A program made the translations under genes and the position numbers. Source: Candidatus Anammoxibacter sp. (lineage in GTDB: Bacteria; Planctomycetota; Brocadiia; Brocadiales; Anammoxibacteraceae). From it: 64,000 nt of DNA. This document shows positions 8,301 through 16,552 of this stretch, in pieces. Position 1 is the stretch's first letter; each line of letters starts with the position of its first letter. Below the pieces are notes generated by a model. The model made no database searches and was not told where the DNA came from. It worked only from the letters and a program-made list of their open reading frames with translations. The stretch lies in NCBI GenBank assembly GCA_021777055.1, contig JAIQZO010000055.1:1-64000 (forward strand). The letters are read 5' to 3'.

Positions 8301-9107
8301 TTACACAACATTCCATAAATCCATAAGCCCATCTCGTGCATTGTTAAGAAGGGAGCGCGTTTCAGGCCATTGTTCAAGAATTATTGCCCCCGAAAACTTA
8401 CTTTTTTTTAATCTTTGCAGCAATACACGTATGCCCTCACGGTTTGCACCTGCCGGCCCGCTAAACATAGGCAAATGGGCATCATAATCACCATAGTTCT
8501 CATGCATATGAACGTGAATTATTGGTACACAGGTATTGAGGCGATCTATGAACCCCAAATAGTCATTATGGGTTGCGCTGCACAGATTTGCATGGCCCAC
8601 ATCAAAACACATCCCCACAGATCCTTTTTCCCCAATGTCCATATCCTGTAATAAAGTAAAGAAGCAGTTAAAATCTTCTGGAGTAGTAAGCGGAGTGTTC
8701 TCAAAGGAGATCTTTATCCCCGTTTTTTTTATTTGCTTAAGAATAGGAATGATGGATTGGACATAAGATTTTATCCCACGATGAACAGATAAGTGAATAT
8801 TGATCAATCCAGCACCTATCTCCTCTGCAAACTTAATCTCTTTCATTATTATCCCATGAGTTTCCATGTCTAATGGGTTAGCAAGTAGAGATGCGTGCAC
8901 AGATAGTGTAATGTCATGTTCCCGACCAGTTTTTTTGATGAATGAACACCTCTCAGAGTCCATATCTTCCACATACCACCCCTGCCCAGTTTGATTCTTG
9001 TCCGGAAACCATTCAAAGGTATCAAATCCGTTTTCAATTGCATAGTGAAATGGCTCTTCAATAGTATCAGCTGAAAATGCCGTCTGGTTACCGATTCTTA
9101 TCTTCAT
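8301..9107 (-). CDS. sugar isomerase/epimerase-like TIM-barrel metalloenzyme (AP endonuclease 2 superfamily)
   Basis: A 268-residue protein of the xylose isomerase-like/AP-endonuclease 2 fold. Probable metal-site segments are visible: ISFENTP, CFDVGHANLC, IIHVHMHENYGD with following HLPMFSGP, and IILEQWPE. The N-terminus IRIGNQTAFSA and the FEWFPDK segment are almost the same as those of the N-terminal domain of the fusion protein at 16553-20104, so the two are paralogues. The gene lies 208 bp downstream of the GWD-like dikinase on the same strand. Substrate unknown. The fusion implies work coupled to glucan phosphorylation or to the phosphorylated product. No signal peptide or membrane segment is seen. 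Confidence 0.75.
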   Translation of the reverse strand: MKIRIGNQTAFSADTIEEPFHYAIENGFDTFEWFPDKNQTGQGWYVEDMDSERCSFIKKTGREHDITLSVHASLLANPLDMETHGIIMKEIKFAEEIGAGLINIHLSVHRGIKSYVQSIIPILKQIKKTGIKISFENTPLTTPEDFNCFFTLLQDMDIGEKGSVGMCFDVGHANLCSATHNDYLGFIDRLNTCVPIIHVHMHENYGDYDAHLPMFSGPAGANREGIRVLLQRLKKSKFSGAIILEQWPETRSLLNNARDGLMDLWNVV

Positions 9108-9315
9108 ATTAGAAGTTTTGGTGCTGTTCAGCGTGTATTACACTCCCCGTCTGCTTACTCATCCCCCCCTATTTCTAGAGTGGATTAACAGCATCTGTTT
9201 TTAACCTATAATTTAATCAAAAAAGATAAATGTTCCTCAATTGCCCAAAAGTCCCCTATAAAAAGAGGGGATTTAGGGGGGTGTTATTAGATTGCACTAA
9301 ACAGTTACTATTTTA

Positions 9316-12300
9316 TTACACCTGAGGTCTCGTTTGCACAACATAGTATTTTCCGTTTGCATATGCACCCTCAATATCCTGGGGAGCTCCCATGACATTT
9401 TCAACTGCCATCCCCAGCCTGGTTATTGCTGTCATCAGCTCTTCTCTGAATCCATAGTTCCATATCAAAGGTTCTTCAGAGGATTTTAACGCCACCTCTT
9501 TGGGGGCTTCAAGATGAACACTATCGTAAAGGCCGGCCCCTGCATATCCTTCAAGATCTTCTCCGTTTGAGTCAGATCGAAAGATCAAACTTCCACCAAA
9601 GAGCCCCATACTTTTACTGGGATAAGCAAAAATAGAGGGCTTTGCTGTCTCTTTATGTGCAGTAAAACTTAGTGCTCTACCAGGATAATTCCCGACTAAT
9701 GTTTCTCCTAACCCTGAAACAACTTCGGCATAAAGCTCGTTCGTATCGTCAGAAAAAGGGTTTACCGTATGGATAACGAATGCATATTCGGCCTTGACCA
9801 CCTGTTGAATCAGCACAGCCATAAAGAGGTCGTCATGCGGTATTCCTCGCTTACGGCGGCTCACAAACGCCCTCTCATTCCATTTAGATGCCCACACTTT
9901 TTTAATACAGATCCAGGCATCACTCCACTCATCGGGCCATCTAATTGTGGATTCACTCATAACCATGCGGATGGATGAAAGTAGTTCTTCAGGTGCTTCC
10001 AGGTCAAGGATGCACTTTCTGATCTCAGGAAGGATTTCCCCCGGATTTCTCTCAACGTCCTTTACATAATCATTTAAGCAAATAGCAATCTTCTTATTCT
10101 CATCAACAGCAACTACTCTCTCAAAGACTCCGAAAGGGATCGCAGCAGATGAAGGGGTGTGAATACCGTCCGGCAGTCTGCCATGAAGATGGAGCAGGTT
10201 CAGAGATTTACCGCCTACAAGGTTTTCATGAAAATCTTTTGATGAAATCGCAAGACATGAGAACGTGGGTCGGATCATCTTCTTCAGTGATATTTTTCTA
10301 TCTACTGATTCTTCCGCAACGCCGTCTGTAGTTTTTTCTATAACTACATCTCCCGAAGCATTCACCGACAGAGCAACACGGCAACCCTTGAAAGATTTAA
10401 GGTGTTGAAGTGTACAGTTGTCATAACATGTGGCAAACAAGAGGCTGGAATTCCTCGCACGTATAGCAACATGCGATACAAGATCTACCAAACCAGGCGT
10501 GATCACCGCATTTAACCCGTCAGGAGGCTCTTCATCTCCGTAAACGGTCTCAGCAATGACAATCGTAGGTTCTGAAAATGTCTTATCCTGTATAGACCTT
10601 AGGGATTCGACAATCTCAACGATGCCGGTAGCCTGACCCGAGCTTATGATTTGCCAGTCTCCCAGTTTAGCAAACTTCCTTAACATAGGATCAAGGTGAT
10701 GAACCAGGAGAGAAAGGATAAAGGCTAGTCTCCCCCGTACAATTTCCTCACTGAACATGTTTATCGTCCATTCGTCAGCATGAAAGGCTTTGCCAAGGAA
10801 CAGGGCTTTGTCCTGAAGCAGTGTATTAAATTGGTCACTCATCTCTGTTATGGCACGTGTCAATCTGTCAAGTACAGATTTGGCATGAAGGGACCAATCC
10901 CGGCCAAAACGTGGCATGGTCTTAAGTAACTCCCAATGCCTAGAGGTTTCTAAAAACTCAAAATTATAACATGAATATAGTGTGTTTTTAAGCACAAGGT
11001 TTATAAGTTCCACCAACTGATCTCTATCCATGTCTTTTGTAAGGCTGCGTTCTACCACATTACGTATTAACTCTTCCAGCGCAATATCTAGGTATAGAAG
11101 GTCACGTACCCTACCACATTCATTCTCCGAATTTAATATACCGTTCAGACGGCTTCGGAACTTAGTAATATGATCAGCTATTTTCTCATGGGAAATGGTA
11201 ACATCTTCTCTATATTGAAAGATAAAACTCCATAGACCATTCATTTCATCATCAAATAGATATCTGGCAGCATCAGAAGCACTTTCAAGATCGGTTCCGG
11301 AATGAACAGATTTGAAAAGCCGCAGATAATTCTCAAAATCATAAATCAACGGATCTTTCAGATGTGGGATAAAGTCAGGAGGCGTCACAATAGGCCGTTC
11401 AAAACTTTCCAGCCTTTTTCTGGTAACGCCTGCTGTCTCAAGTGTGCTGTAGAAGATATCCAAATTGCCATCACTTCTTAAGAATTCAATATAGGCCTTG
11501 CAAATCTCAATATCATCGGGGGTGGTATTGTTGTGTAACTTCTGATGCCACTCTTCCAGAAAGTGTCCCGCAACCTCTTTAATATTGTGACGGTGCATAA
11601 TGTGCAGGATCTCATCCCTAATGCGCTGCCCTTCTCCGCCTCTTCCCAGTGTAGACATAATCAACCTAATAAACACTCTACCATCAGAATAAGAGCAATA
11701 AAGTGCAGCAAGTTTCAAAGTAAGCCTGTCCTGCGCGTGACTAAGCTCCTTAGGCTTAGTATTATAATTACGCTGCCAATCAAGCTGACGTAAAAATGAA
11801 TAACGCATCCAGACAAAGATCAAAGCCAACCCTTCCTCATCGTTCCCTGCTTGATCAAGGAGGTCATAGCATAGATTAAATCGATGCATCAAAGTCCATG
11901 AGTTACGCACCATCTCCGCATCAATGATCTCATGGGCAAACTGAGAATTGTAGTCAGATCCATAATATTGGTCTCTATTCAGTAACCCGGCAATGGGAAC
12001 ATAGAAATTACGGCCATGCTCTTTTAACCACCTTTTCTCATCCGCAAAAGTAAGGACAAAAGGTATCCCTATTGGAACTTCATTCTGATTGATATGAATA
12101 ATCAGTCGATTCAAATCATTCTGCGATTTAAAGGGACTTTGTACAGCCTTGTCATCAAATGTCGTTGTCCCAGGCGGAAGTATTGAACCCGGCGGTAAAG
12201 TCCACCCATAAGGAGAGTCTGCTGCCACCCCCCAGTGCAAAATTAAATTACCAGGAATATTACTAAGGAATATTACACGAAAACTATCCATATCTTTAAT

Positions 12301-12795
12301 AACGACAACAGACAGTTTACCTTCATCCTTGATGTCATGATCATTTTCATAGAGTACTTCTCCATCTTTTATTAATTCTTCACGAATTTTTTTAGGGGAA
12401 AAGGGTTCCCGGTCACGTTTCAAAAGTTCTATGTGATAGTTCTTTCCATTATTATTATCCCATTTGTTTGAATCAGGATAAAAAATAGCAAAATTAAGGT
12501 TAAAAAAGCCCAACTCCTTATCCAATTTGATAGTAATCCGGTTTTCTCCGTCAACTCTTCTGAATGGAGTCTGGATGGCAGATTCGCCAAAGGCAATACT
12601 CCCAGGGGGCCCGTTGGATATAGAAGGAATTTTCCACGTCTCACCTATTTTCTTACTCATACCCCAGTGCAAGCAGCAATTTACCTTACTTTGCATGCGG
12701 ATTAATATTTCGTATAGGTTATCACTGTCACGTTTTTCTATCAATAAGCGGATATGATCTCTTATAATTATCTCATCAGCCATAATTTCATTCAT
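9316..12795 (-). CDS. alpha-glucan, water dikinase-like protein (plant GWD1 type)
   Basis: A 1159-residue multidomain protein. Two CBM45-like starch-binding repeats are seen: residues about 36-125 (CCLHWGMSKKIGETWKIP, then SAIQTPFR) and about 180-275 (LILHWGVAADSPYGWTLPPG, then KAVQSPFK). A helical middle region includes FLEEWHQKLHNNTTPDD, a segment characteristic of GWD. The phosphohistidine motif DLVSHVAIRARNS places the catalytic His at residue 775. The C-terminal ATP-binding domain contains SNGEDLEGYAGAGLYDS and ends PQDIEGAYANGKYYVVQTRP. Plant GWD transfers the beta-phosphate of ATP to C6 of glucosyl residues. All key parts are present, so activity on a storage glucan is plausible. It sits in a glycogen gene cluster. 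Start is the first ATG; a second ATG four codons on is possible. Confidence 0.85.
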   Translation of the reverse strand: MNEIMADEIIIRDHIRLLIEKRDSDNLYEILIRMQSKVNCCLHWGMSKKIGETWKIPSISNGPPGSIAFGESAIQTPFRRVDGENRITIKLDKELGFFNLNFAIFYPDSNKWDNNNGKNYHIELLKRDREPFSPKKIREELIKDGEVLYENDHDIKDEGKLSVVVIKDMDSFRVIFLSNIPGNLILHWGVAADSPYGWTLPPGSILPPGTTTFDDKAVQSPFKSQNDLNRLIIHINQNEVPIGIPFVLTFADEKRWLKEHGRNFYVPIAGLLNRDQYYGSDYNSQFAHEIIDAEMVRNSWTLMHRFNLCYDLLDQAGNDEEGLALIFVWMRYSFLRQLDWQRNYNTKPKELSHAQDRLTLKLAALYCSYSDGRVFIRLIMSTLGRGGEGQRIRDEILHIMHRHNIKEVAGHFLEEWHQKLHNNTTPDDIEICKAYIEFLRSDGNLDIFYSTLETAGVTRKRLESFERPIVTPPDFIPHLKDPLIYDFENYLRLFKSVHSGTDLESASDAARYLFDDEMNGLWSFIFQYREDVTISHEKIADHITKFRSRLNGILNSENECGRVRDLLYLDIALEELIRNVVERSLTKDMDRDQLVELINLVLKNTLYSCYNFEFLETSRHWELLKTMPRFGRDWSLHAKSVLDRLTRAITEMSDQFNTLLQDKALFLGKAFHADEWTINMFSEEIVRGRLAFILSLLVHHLDPMLRKFAKLGDWQIISSGQATGIVEIVESLRSIQDKTFSEPTIVIAETVYGDEEPPDGLNAVITPGLVDLVSHVAIRARNSSLLFATCYDNCTLQHLKSFKGCRVALSVNASGDVVIEKTTDGVAEESVDRKISLKKMIRPTFSCLAISSKDFHENLVGGKSLNLLHLHGRLPDGIHTPSSAAIPFGVFERVVAVDENKKIAICLNDYVKDVERNPGEILPEIRKCILDLEAPEELLSSIRMVMSESTIRWPDEWSDAWICIKKVWASKWNERAFVSRRKRGIPHDDLFMAVLIQQVVKAEYAFVIHTVNPFSDDTNELYAEVVSGLGETLVGNYPGRALSFTAHKETAKPSIFAYPSKSMGLFGGSLIFRSDSNGEDLEGYAGAGLYDSVHLEAPKEVALKSSEEPLIWNYGFREELMTAITRLGMAVENVMGAPQDIEGAYANGKYYVVQTRPQV

Positions 12796-12840
12796 TTATT
12801 CATCAATCCCGGGTAATGTCATAAAGCGGCGACGCAGCGA

Positions 12841-13030
12841 CCAAAATACTAGATACCGGATACTGGATACTGGATACTGGCAATCAGTTAGATTTCTAGT
12901 TTTTTTCAAGATGTAATATGAAAAAGAGGCAAACTCAATCTAAAATATAACATTTTAAGACAGAACAATAAATTATCCAGCATCAAGTATCAAGCATCTA
13001 GTATTCTGGTTGCGGCTTTGCCACTTTATG
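12841..13030. repeat. inverted-arm repeat element, copy 1
   Basis: The left arm of gatactgg units (12846-12880), a 95-bp core (12881-12975) and an inverted right arm (about 12975-13008) are followed by the boundary motif ttgcggctttgccacttta. The core matches 22871-22965 at all but about four positions. There is no coding potential. It occupies the upstream region of the GWD-like gene. Confidence 0.8.
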
Positions 13031-13537
13031 GTATTTAACGTAAAATTATATCTGCTTTTCAACTCTTACTTTCTGTTGTTCTGACTCCTGAATGCTCTAT
13101 TCCATAAAAGCTACAAAACCTTTTTTTTGTAGTCATTTTACAATGTTAATTAATCGTAAAATTAATATATCATTTCAAGATCTTGTTTCCTTTTGTTTTG
13201 ACGCCTATCTTCCGTATCAAGTATTCCATAAAAGCGGCAAAACTTTTTTACTTTAAGATGAAGTATTTACAAAGTAACCCAATGATCATCTTATCGGTAT
13301 TATACTCTTTTAATGTACGTAATCTTAAGATATAAATATATCTGCTATAAAATATAGATTATTAGTTTACTAGCTATAATTTATAGGAGCCTTAAGAACA
13401 AATTTTATAATGTTAGTTAGTAATTGATATATTGTAGAAAAGGGTTTATTATACTTGTCGAAATTAATTAAATGTCCAACTTTTTGCAAAATTAGGATAA
13501 ATTATTATTGAACATCCTTTATTTATTTCACCGTAAT

Positions 13538-13568
13538 GTATGGTTTGAGGTTATACCTCAAACCATAC
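13538..13568. repeat. perfect 14-bp inverted repeat with 3-nt loop
   Basis: GTATGGTTTGAGGT, loop tat, then the exact complement. It is not followed by a T-run, so it is not a typical terminator. A dyad operator or a transposon end are alternatives. It lies 103 bp upstream of the AsmA-like gene. Confidence 0.75.
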
Positions 13569-13627
13569 TAAAGAATTTTAACTATATCTCTAATGTTTGA
13601 AGCAGAGTATAATCTTATTTATTTAAG

Positions 13628-13653
13628 TTTAGTTCAAGGTTCAACCTTGAATC
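13628..13653. repeat. short inverted repeat TTCAAGGTT/AACCTTGAA
   Basis: A small hairpin (gttcaaggttcaaccttgaat) immediately upstream of the AsmA-like gene. It uses the same word, ttcaaggttca, as the 180-bp elements at 14542 and 53663. Confidence 0.6.
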
Positions 13654-13670
13654 AACTGCACTGATTTAAA

Positions 13671-14504
13671 ATGAAAGACGAGTTTAAAAATATGAAAGAA
13701 AGAAATCCTATGAAAACAGCAACTATCGTTCTTGGAGTAGTGCTGGTAATTGCTTTTTCCATTCTTTTTCTATATATGAATAGATCTATTAGAATAGGTG
13801 TCAATACTATTGGACCTGAGATTACTAAAACAGCGGTAAGATTTGAGAAAGCTAATCTTTCTGTTTTTACAGGTAAGGGTGAAATTATCGGTTTGGTTAT
13901 TGATAACCCCCATGGTTTTAACACACCTGCAGCATTTGTTATGAAACATGTTAAATTTATGGTAGATCCAACATCTTTTTTTTCGAATAATATAATTATT
14001 TCAAATGTCTTTGTAGATGGGCTAAAAATTACCTACGAAGTCTTAAATGGCAAAAGTAACATAGGTGTTATCCTTAATAATATTGAATATCCTTACGGAA
14101 CTGAACCAAACGGTGAACAGGCAGAGCCTTCAACGTCTGAGCCGACAATTAGCACAGACAAATGGGTTTTTATAAAAAACTTTATTATTAATGATGGGAT
14201 AATTAATGTTAATGATAAGATGTTAAAAGACAAAGCGGTAACTATACCATTATCAACTGTAGAGTGTCAGGATATAGGGGCGGATCCTCTCAAACCTGAG
14301 CAAGAGTCAAAAAAGAAGCAAAAAGCAAAGAACCAAGATTTCAAATTCCGCACAGTTAATATGCAAAAAATGGCATTAACTTTAATTAAGGCTGTTTCAG
14401 AATCAGTTGTATCCGCAATTAGGTCTTCAAATATTTCAGAAGTAGTAGAAATAAAAACAAGCATCAATAACCTTGGGGATGCACTTAAGAATGAGGAAAT
14501 ATGA
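13671..14504 (+). CDS. AsmA-like membrane-anchored protein
   Basis: A 277-residue protein with one N-terminal membrane segment (about residues 17-36, TIVLGVVLVIAFSILFLYMN). A periplasmic region follows, resembling the start of AsmA/DUF748-type proteins: GPEITKTAVRFEKANLSVF, then DNPHGFNTPAAF, and VDGLKITYEV. A low-complexity linker (about 145-160) and a Lys-rich segment (SKKKQKAKN) follow. It is much shorter than classical AsmA and probably represents a small family with one repeat unit. AsmA-like proteins are linked to envelope lipid transport, but no specific role can be assigned. Start uncertain: ATGs at 13671, 13692 and 13710 are all in frame and none has a strong ribosome site. Confidence 0.6.
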   Translation: MKDEFKNMKERNPMKTATIVLGVVLVIAFSILFLYMNRSIRIGVNTIGPEITKTAVRFEKANLSVFTGKGEIIGLVIDNPHGFNTPAAFVMKHVKFMVDPTSFFSNNIIISNVFVDGLKITYEVLNGKSNIGVILNNIEYPYGTEPNGEQAEPSTSEPTISTDKWVFIKNFIINDGIINVNDKMLKDKAVTIPLSTVECQDIGADPLKPEQESKKKQKAKNQDFKFRTVNMQKMALTLIKAVSESVVSAIRSSNISEVVEIKTSINNLGDALKNEEI

Positions 14505-14541
14505 AGATTGAAGATTAATCAATGTAAGTATTAAATGTTTC

Positions 14542-14723
14542 TTAGATTCTTACACCGTAATTGTGCGAATTTATCTCTCACATTTTATAATCAACTGAAA
14601 ATAAAGTTTTTTTTCAAGTTCATGGTTCAAGGTTCACGGTTCAAAGGTTAAATATACGGAAACAAAAAAAACCTTGAACCTTGAACCTTGAAACCCCAAA
14701 AATTTCAAATATTTTTGGATAGT
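14542..14723. repeat. 180-bp hairpin repeat element, copy 1
   Basis: Matches 53663-53837 over its whole length with few differences. It begins ttagattcttacaccgtaat and ends ctatttttgg-like sequence. The centre is a long imperfect hairpin of ttcaaggttca words against aaccttgaacc words. No reading frame is present. Confidence 0.85.
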
Positions 14724-14762
14724 TTTATACAAATTATAATCATTTCTTAGAAGGAGACTTTT

Positions 14763-15095
14763 ATGTCTGAAGACAAATTACCAAATATGTTTCTTGCAAT
14801 TAGGGAGCGGCACAAAAATTTTTTTGAGGCTTTAGAGACTCTAGGCAAAACGCTAAAAGAAGAGGGGCCATTAGATGAAAAGAGTGCTCAGTTAATCCAA
14901 CTCGCAGCAGCGGCAAGTATACGTTCTGAAGGAGCGGTTCATAGTCATGCTCGAAGGGCTATTAAAGCAGGTGCAAACCCTGACGAGATATATCATGCAA
15001 TTATCCTTCTTACAAGTACTATAGGATTTCCAACTGTTGCGGCCGCATTAAGCTGGGTTGATGATGTTATAAAGAAAGATGCAAAAGGAGAATAA
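14763..15095 (+). CDS. carboxymuconolactone decarboxylase/AhpD-fold family protein
   Basis: A 110-residue, all-helical protein of the CMD family. The central segment EGAVHSHARRAIKAGANPDE and the C-terminal HAIILLTSTIGFPTVAAAL fit this family. The CxxC of peroxidase-active AhpD proteins is absent; the equivalent place holds Ser and His, so thiol-peroxidase activity is unlikely. A strong ribosome site (AGAAGGAG) lies at about 14748-14755. It stands alone between the AsmA-like gene and a convergent TIM-barrel gene. The specific reaction is unknown. Confidence 0.8.
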   Translation: MSEDKLPNMFLAIRERHKNFFEALETLGKTLKEEGPLDEKSAQLIQLAAAASIRSEGAVHSHARRAIKAGANPDEIYHAIILLTSTIGFPTVAAALSWVDDVIKKDAKGE

Positions 15096-15119
15096 CCCAT
15101 AGAGATCATTGGTTAGTCT

Positions 15120-16154
15120 TTAAGGTTGCACAGCATTTATTTCATTCAATAAAAGCTGATAATTACTTATCAGGACGGACAACCAATTGTTCATCTTTTC
15201 AGCGTTTGTTAGATCTTTCCAGTGTGGAAACAGATGTGACCCATTACCAAGTGGGAGACGTTTATCTGTCGGGTGTATTTCAAGTGTAAATGACAAGAGA
15301 CTAGTATCAATATATTTCATAGATTCTGTGACAATTGCAGAAAGACCTTTAAGCCCGAACATTTTATGCAGAAAATGATCACCTTTGTATTTAAATGGAA
15401 TTGGTACCTTATCAAAGAAACTGATGTGATCTGAAAGGCCATAAGGATCTACTCTTAAAAGTGGATGTCCATCATGCAAATGAAAATGAATGTGTTTACC
15501 TAGCTTACTTAGTTCTTTTATTATATCAAGAACGGCTGGAAGGGCAGATTTAACTGCAAATTCAACGTCATCGATTATTTCAGGTAGATTATCATCATTT
15601 AGGGTAATACAGGAAAGGTCTTTATTGGGAAAGCTTTCTGCATATGTATTCTTAGCTTGTCGTATACCGATGTGCCCCACATCAATACATGCGCTAATAT
15701 ACTGTAAATTATCTATATTTTTAAAGAGTGTGACAAATAATTGAGGCTCCAATCCCACAGCATATTCAATAAATAGATAAGGGCTTGCAGGTAATTCAGA
15801 TAATCTAGAGTCAAGATCACGTACAGCAGTTAGATAATCATCAAGGCGATCCCTTACGTCAACCTGATCATGAATAACCAGACCAAATATCTGCCTGGTA
15901 AAAGAGCTGGCAAAATCGATTATACGTTTGCAGCTTTGGCTATCAAGTAAGTTTAATCTTCTATCAAGATGAGCAATAATCGGTGTATTGGCGGATGGCC
16001 TAAATCCCAAGAGTGCATGTAGTTCCGCAGGTGTTTGAGCATATAATTCTGTCCCCATACCCGCTTCCCTGAAACGAAGAGCTGCCAAGTGTAAAAGACT
16101 ATCATCACCTTCAATCCTTTTTTCAAAAAGTGCCATCAGTCGAGGTATATCCAT
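15120..16154 (-). CDS. predicted TIM-barrel protein, sugar isomerase-like
   Basis: A 344-residue soluble protein. It shows the alternating strand-helix pattern of a TIM barrel with segments that could bind metal: YLFIEYAVG, ISACIDVGHIGIR, HIHFHLHDGHPLL and FTLEIHP. These are spaced like the Glu, Asp-xx-His, His-x-His and Glu sites of the AP endonuclease 2/xylose isomerase-like superfamily, to which the proteins at 8301 and 16553 belong. Overall similarity to those two is low, so it is a distant third member or another TIM-barrel family. It ends 25 bp from the convergent CMD gene. Function unknown. Confidence 0.5.
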   Translation of the reverse strand: MDIPRLMALFEKRIEGDDSLLHLAALRFREAGMGTELYAQTPAELHALLGFRPSANTPIIAHLDRRLNLLDSQSCKRIIDFASSFTRQIFGLVIHDQVDVRDRLDDYLTAVRDLDSRLSELPASPYLFIEYAVGLEPQLFVTLFKNIDNLQYISACIDVGHIGIRQAKNTYAESFPNKDLSCITLNDDNLPEIIDDVEFAVKSALPAVLDIIKELSKLGKHIHFHLHDGHPLLRVDPYGLSDHISFFDKVPIPFKYKGDHFLHKMFGLKGLSAIVTESMKYIDTSLLSFTLEIHPTDKRLPLGNGSHLFPHWKDLTNAEKMNNWLSVLISNYQLLLNEINAVQP

Positions 16155-16176
16155 GGTATTACTCTCTAAGAACTTA

Positions 16177-16396
16177 TCAGTGTTGTCCGGTTAGTTATTT
16201 GTGTAACACATATGTGTCTTAACATTAAGTGCCTAAAATGCCTAAAATGAGCTAAAGTGCCTAAAAATCATAGAAATTTATTATTAATAAAAAAAATCTC
16301 TACTAACTTTAGGAACTTTCTAACATTATGATGTTGTAAAATGTTCATAAATATGCAATATTTCTACACAGCAAAATGCTAACCGGACAAGGCTAA
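16177..16396. mobile_element. MITE-like element with TTGTCCGGTTAG terminal inverted repeats
   Basis: About 220 bp with no open frame. The left end is tcagtgTTGTCCGGTTAG; the right end is CTAACCGGACAAggctaa, a perfect 12-bp inverted repeat extended by weaker matches. Its ends match those of the 111-bp element at 31889-31999, and inner words such as gcctaaaatg and aatgttc are also shared. The flanks share AACTT. The transposase that would move it is not in the window. Confidence 0.8.
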
Positions 16397-16552
16397 AAAC
16401 TTGTTAAGAGAAAGATTTTAAATTCAACAGCGATTATGTATCTATGGAAACAGGAGTAATGTAGTGTTAGAGTTCTAGAGAATTGGATTATTGAAGTCTC
16501 AGTTCTTTTCTGCTTTTTCCGGTACTCCAAACATCCAGTACACCGATTAATA
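16397..16552. other. gene-free stretch
   Basis: Short spacer between the MITE-like element and the end of the fused dikinase gene. No feature is recognised; a minus-strand frame overlapping it has no support. Confidence 0.4.

Larger units (their letters stand above)
13031..13670. other. gene-free stretch with degenerate repeats
   Basis: AT-rich, with no coding frame seen. It contains two degenerate copies of a motif reading attccataaaagcggcaaaac (about 13101 and 13223), related to sequences near 22765, 36530, 48200 and 53880. It also contains the hairpins listed at 13538-13568 and 13628-13653. The promoter of the following plus-strand gene should lie here. Confidence 0.5.
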
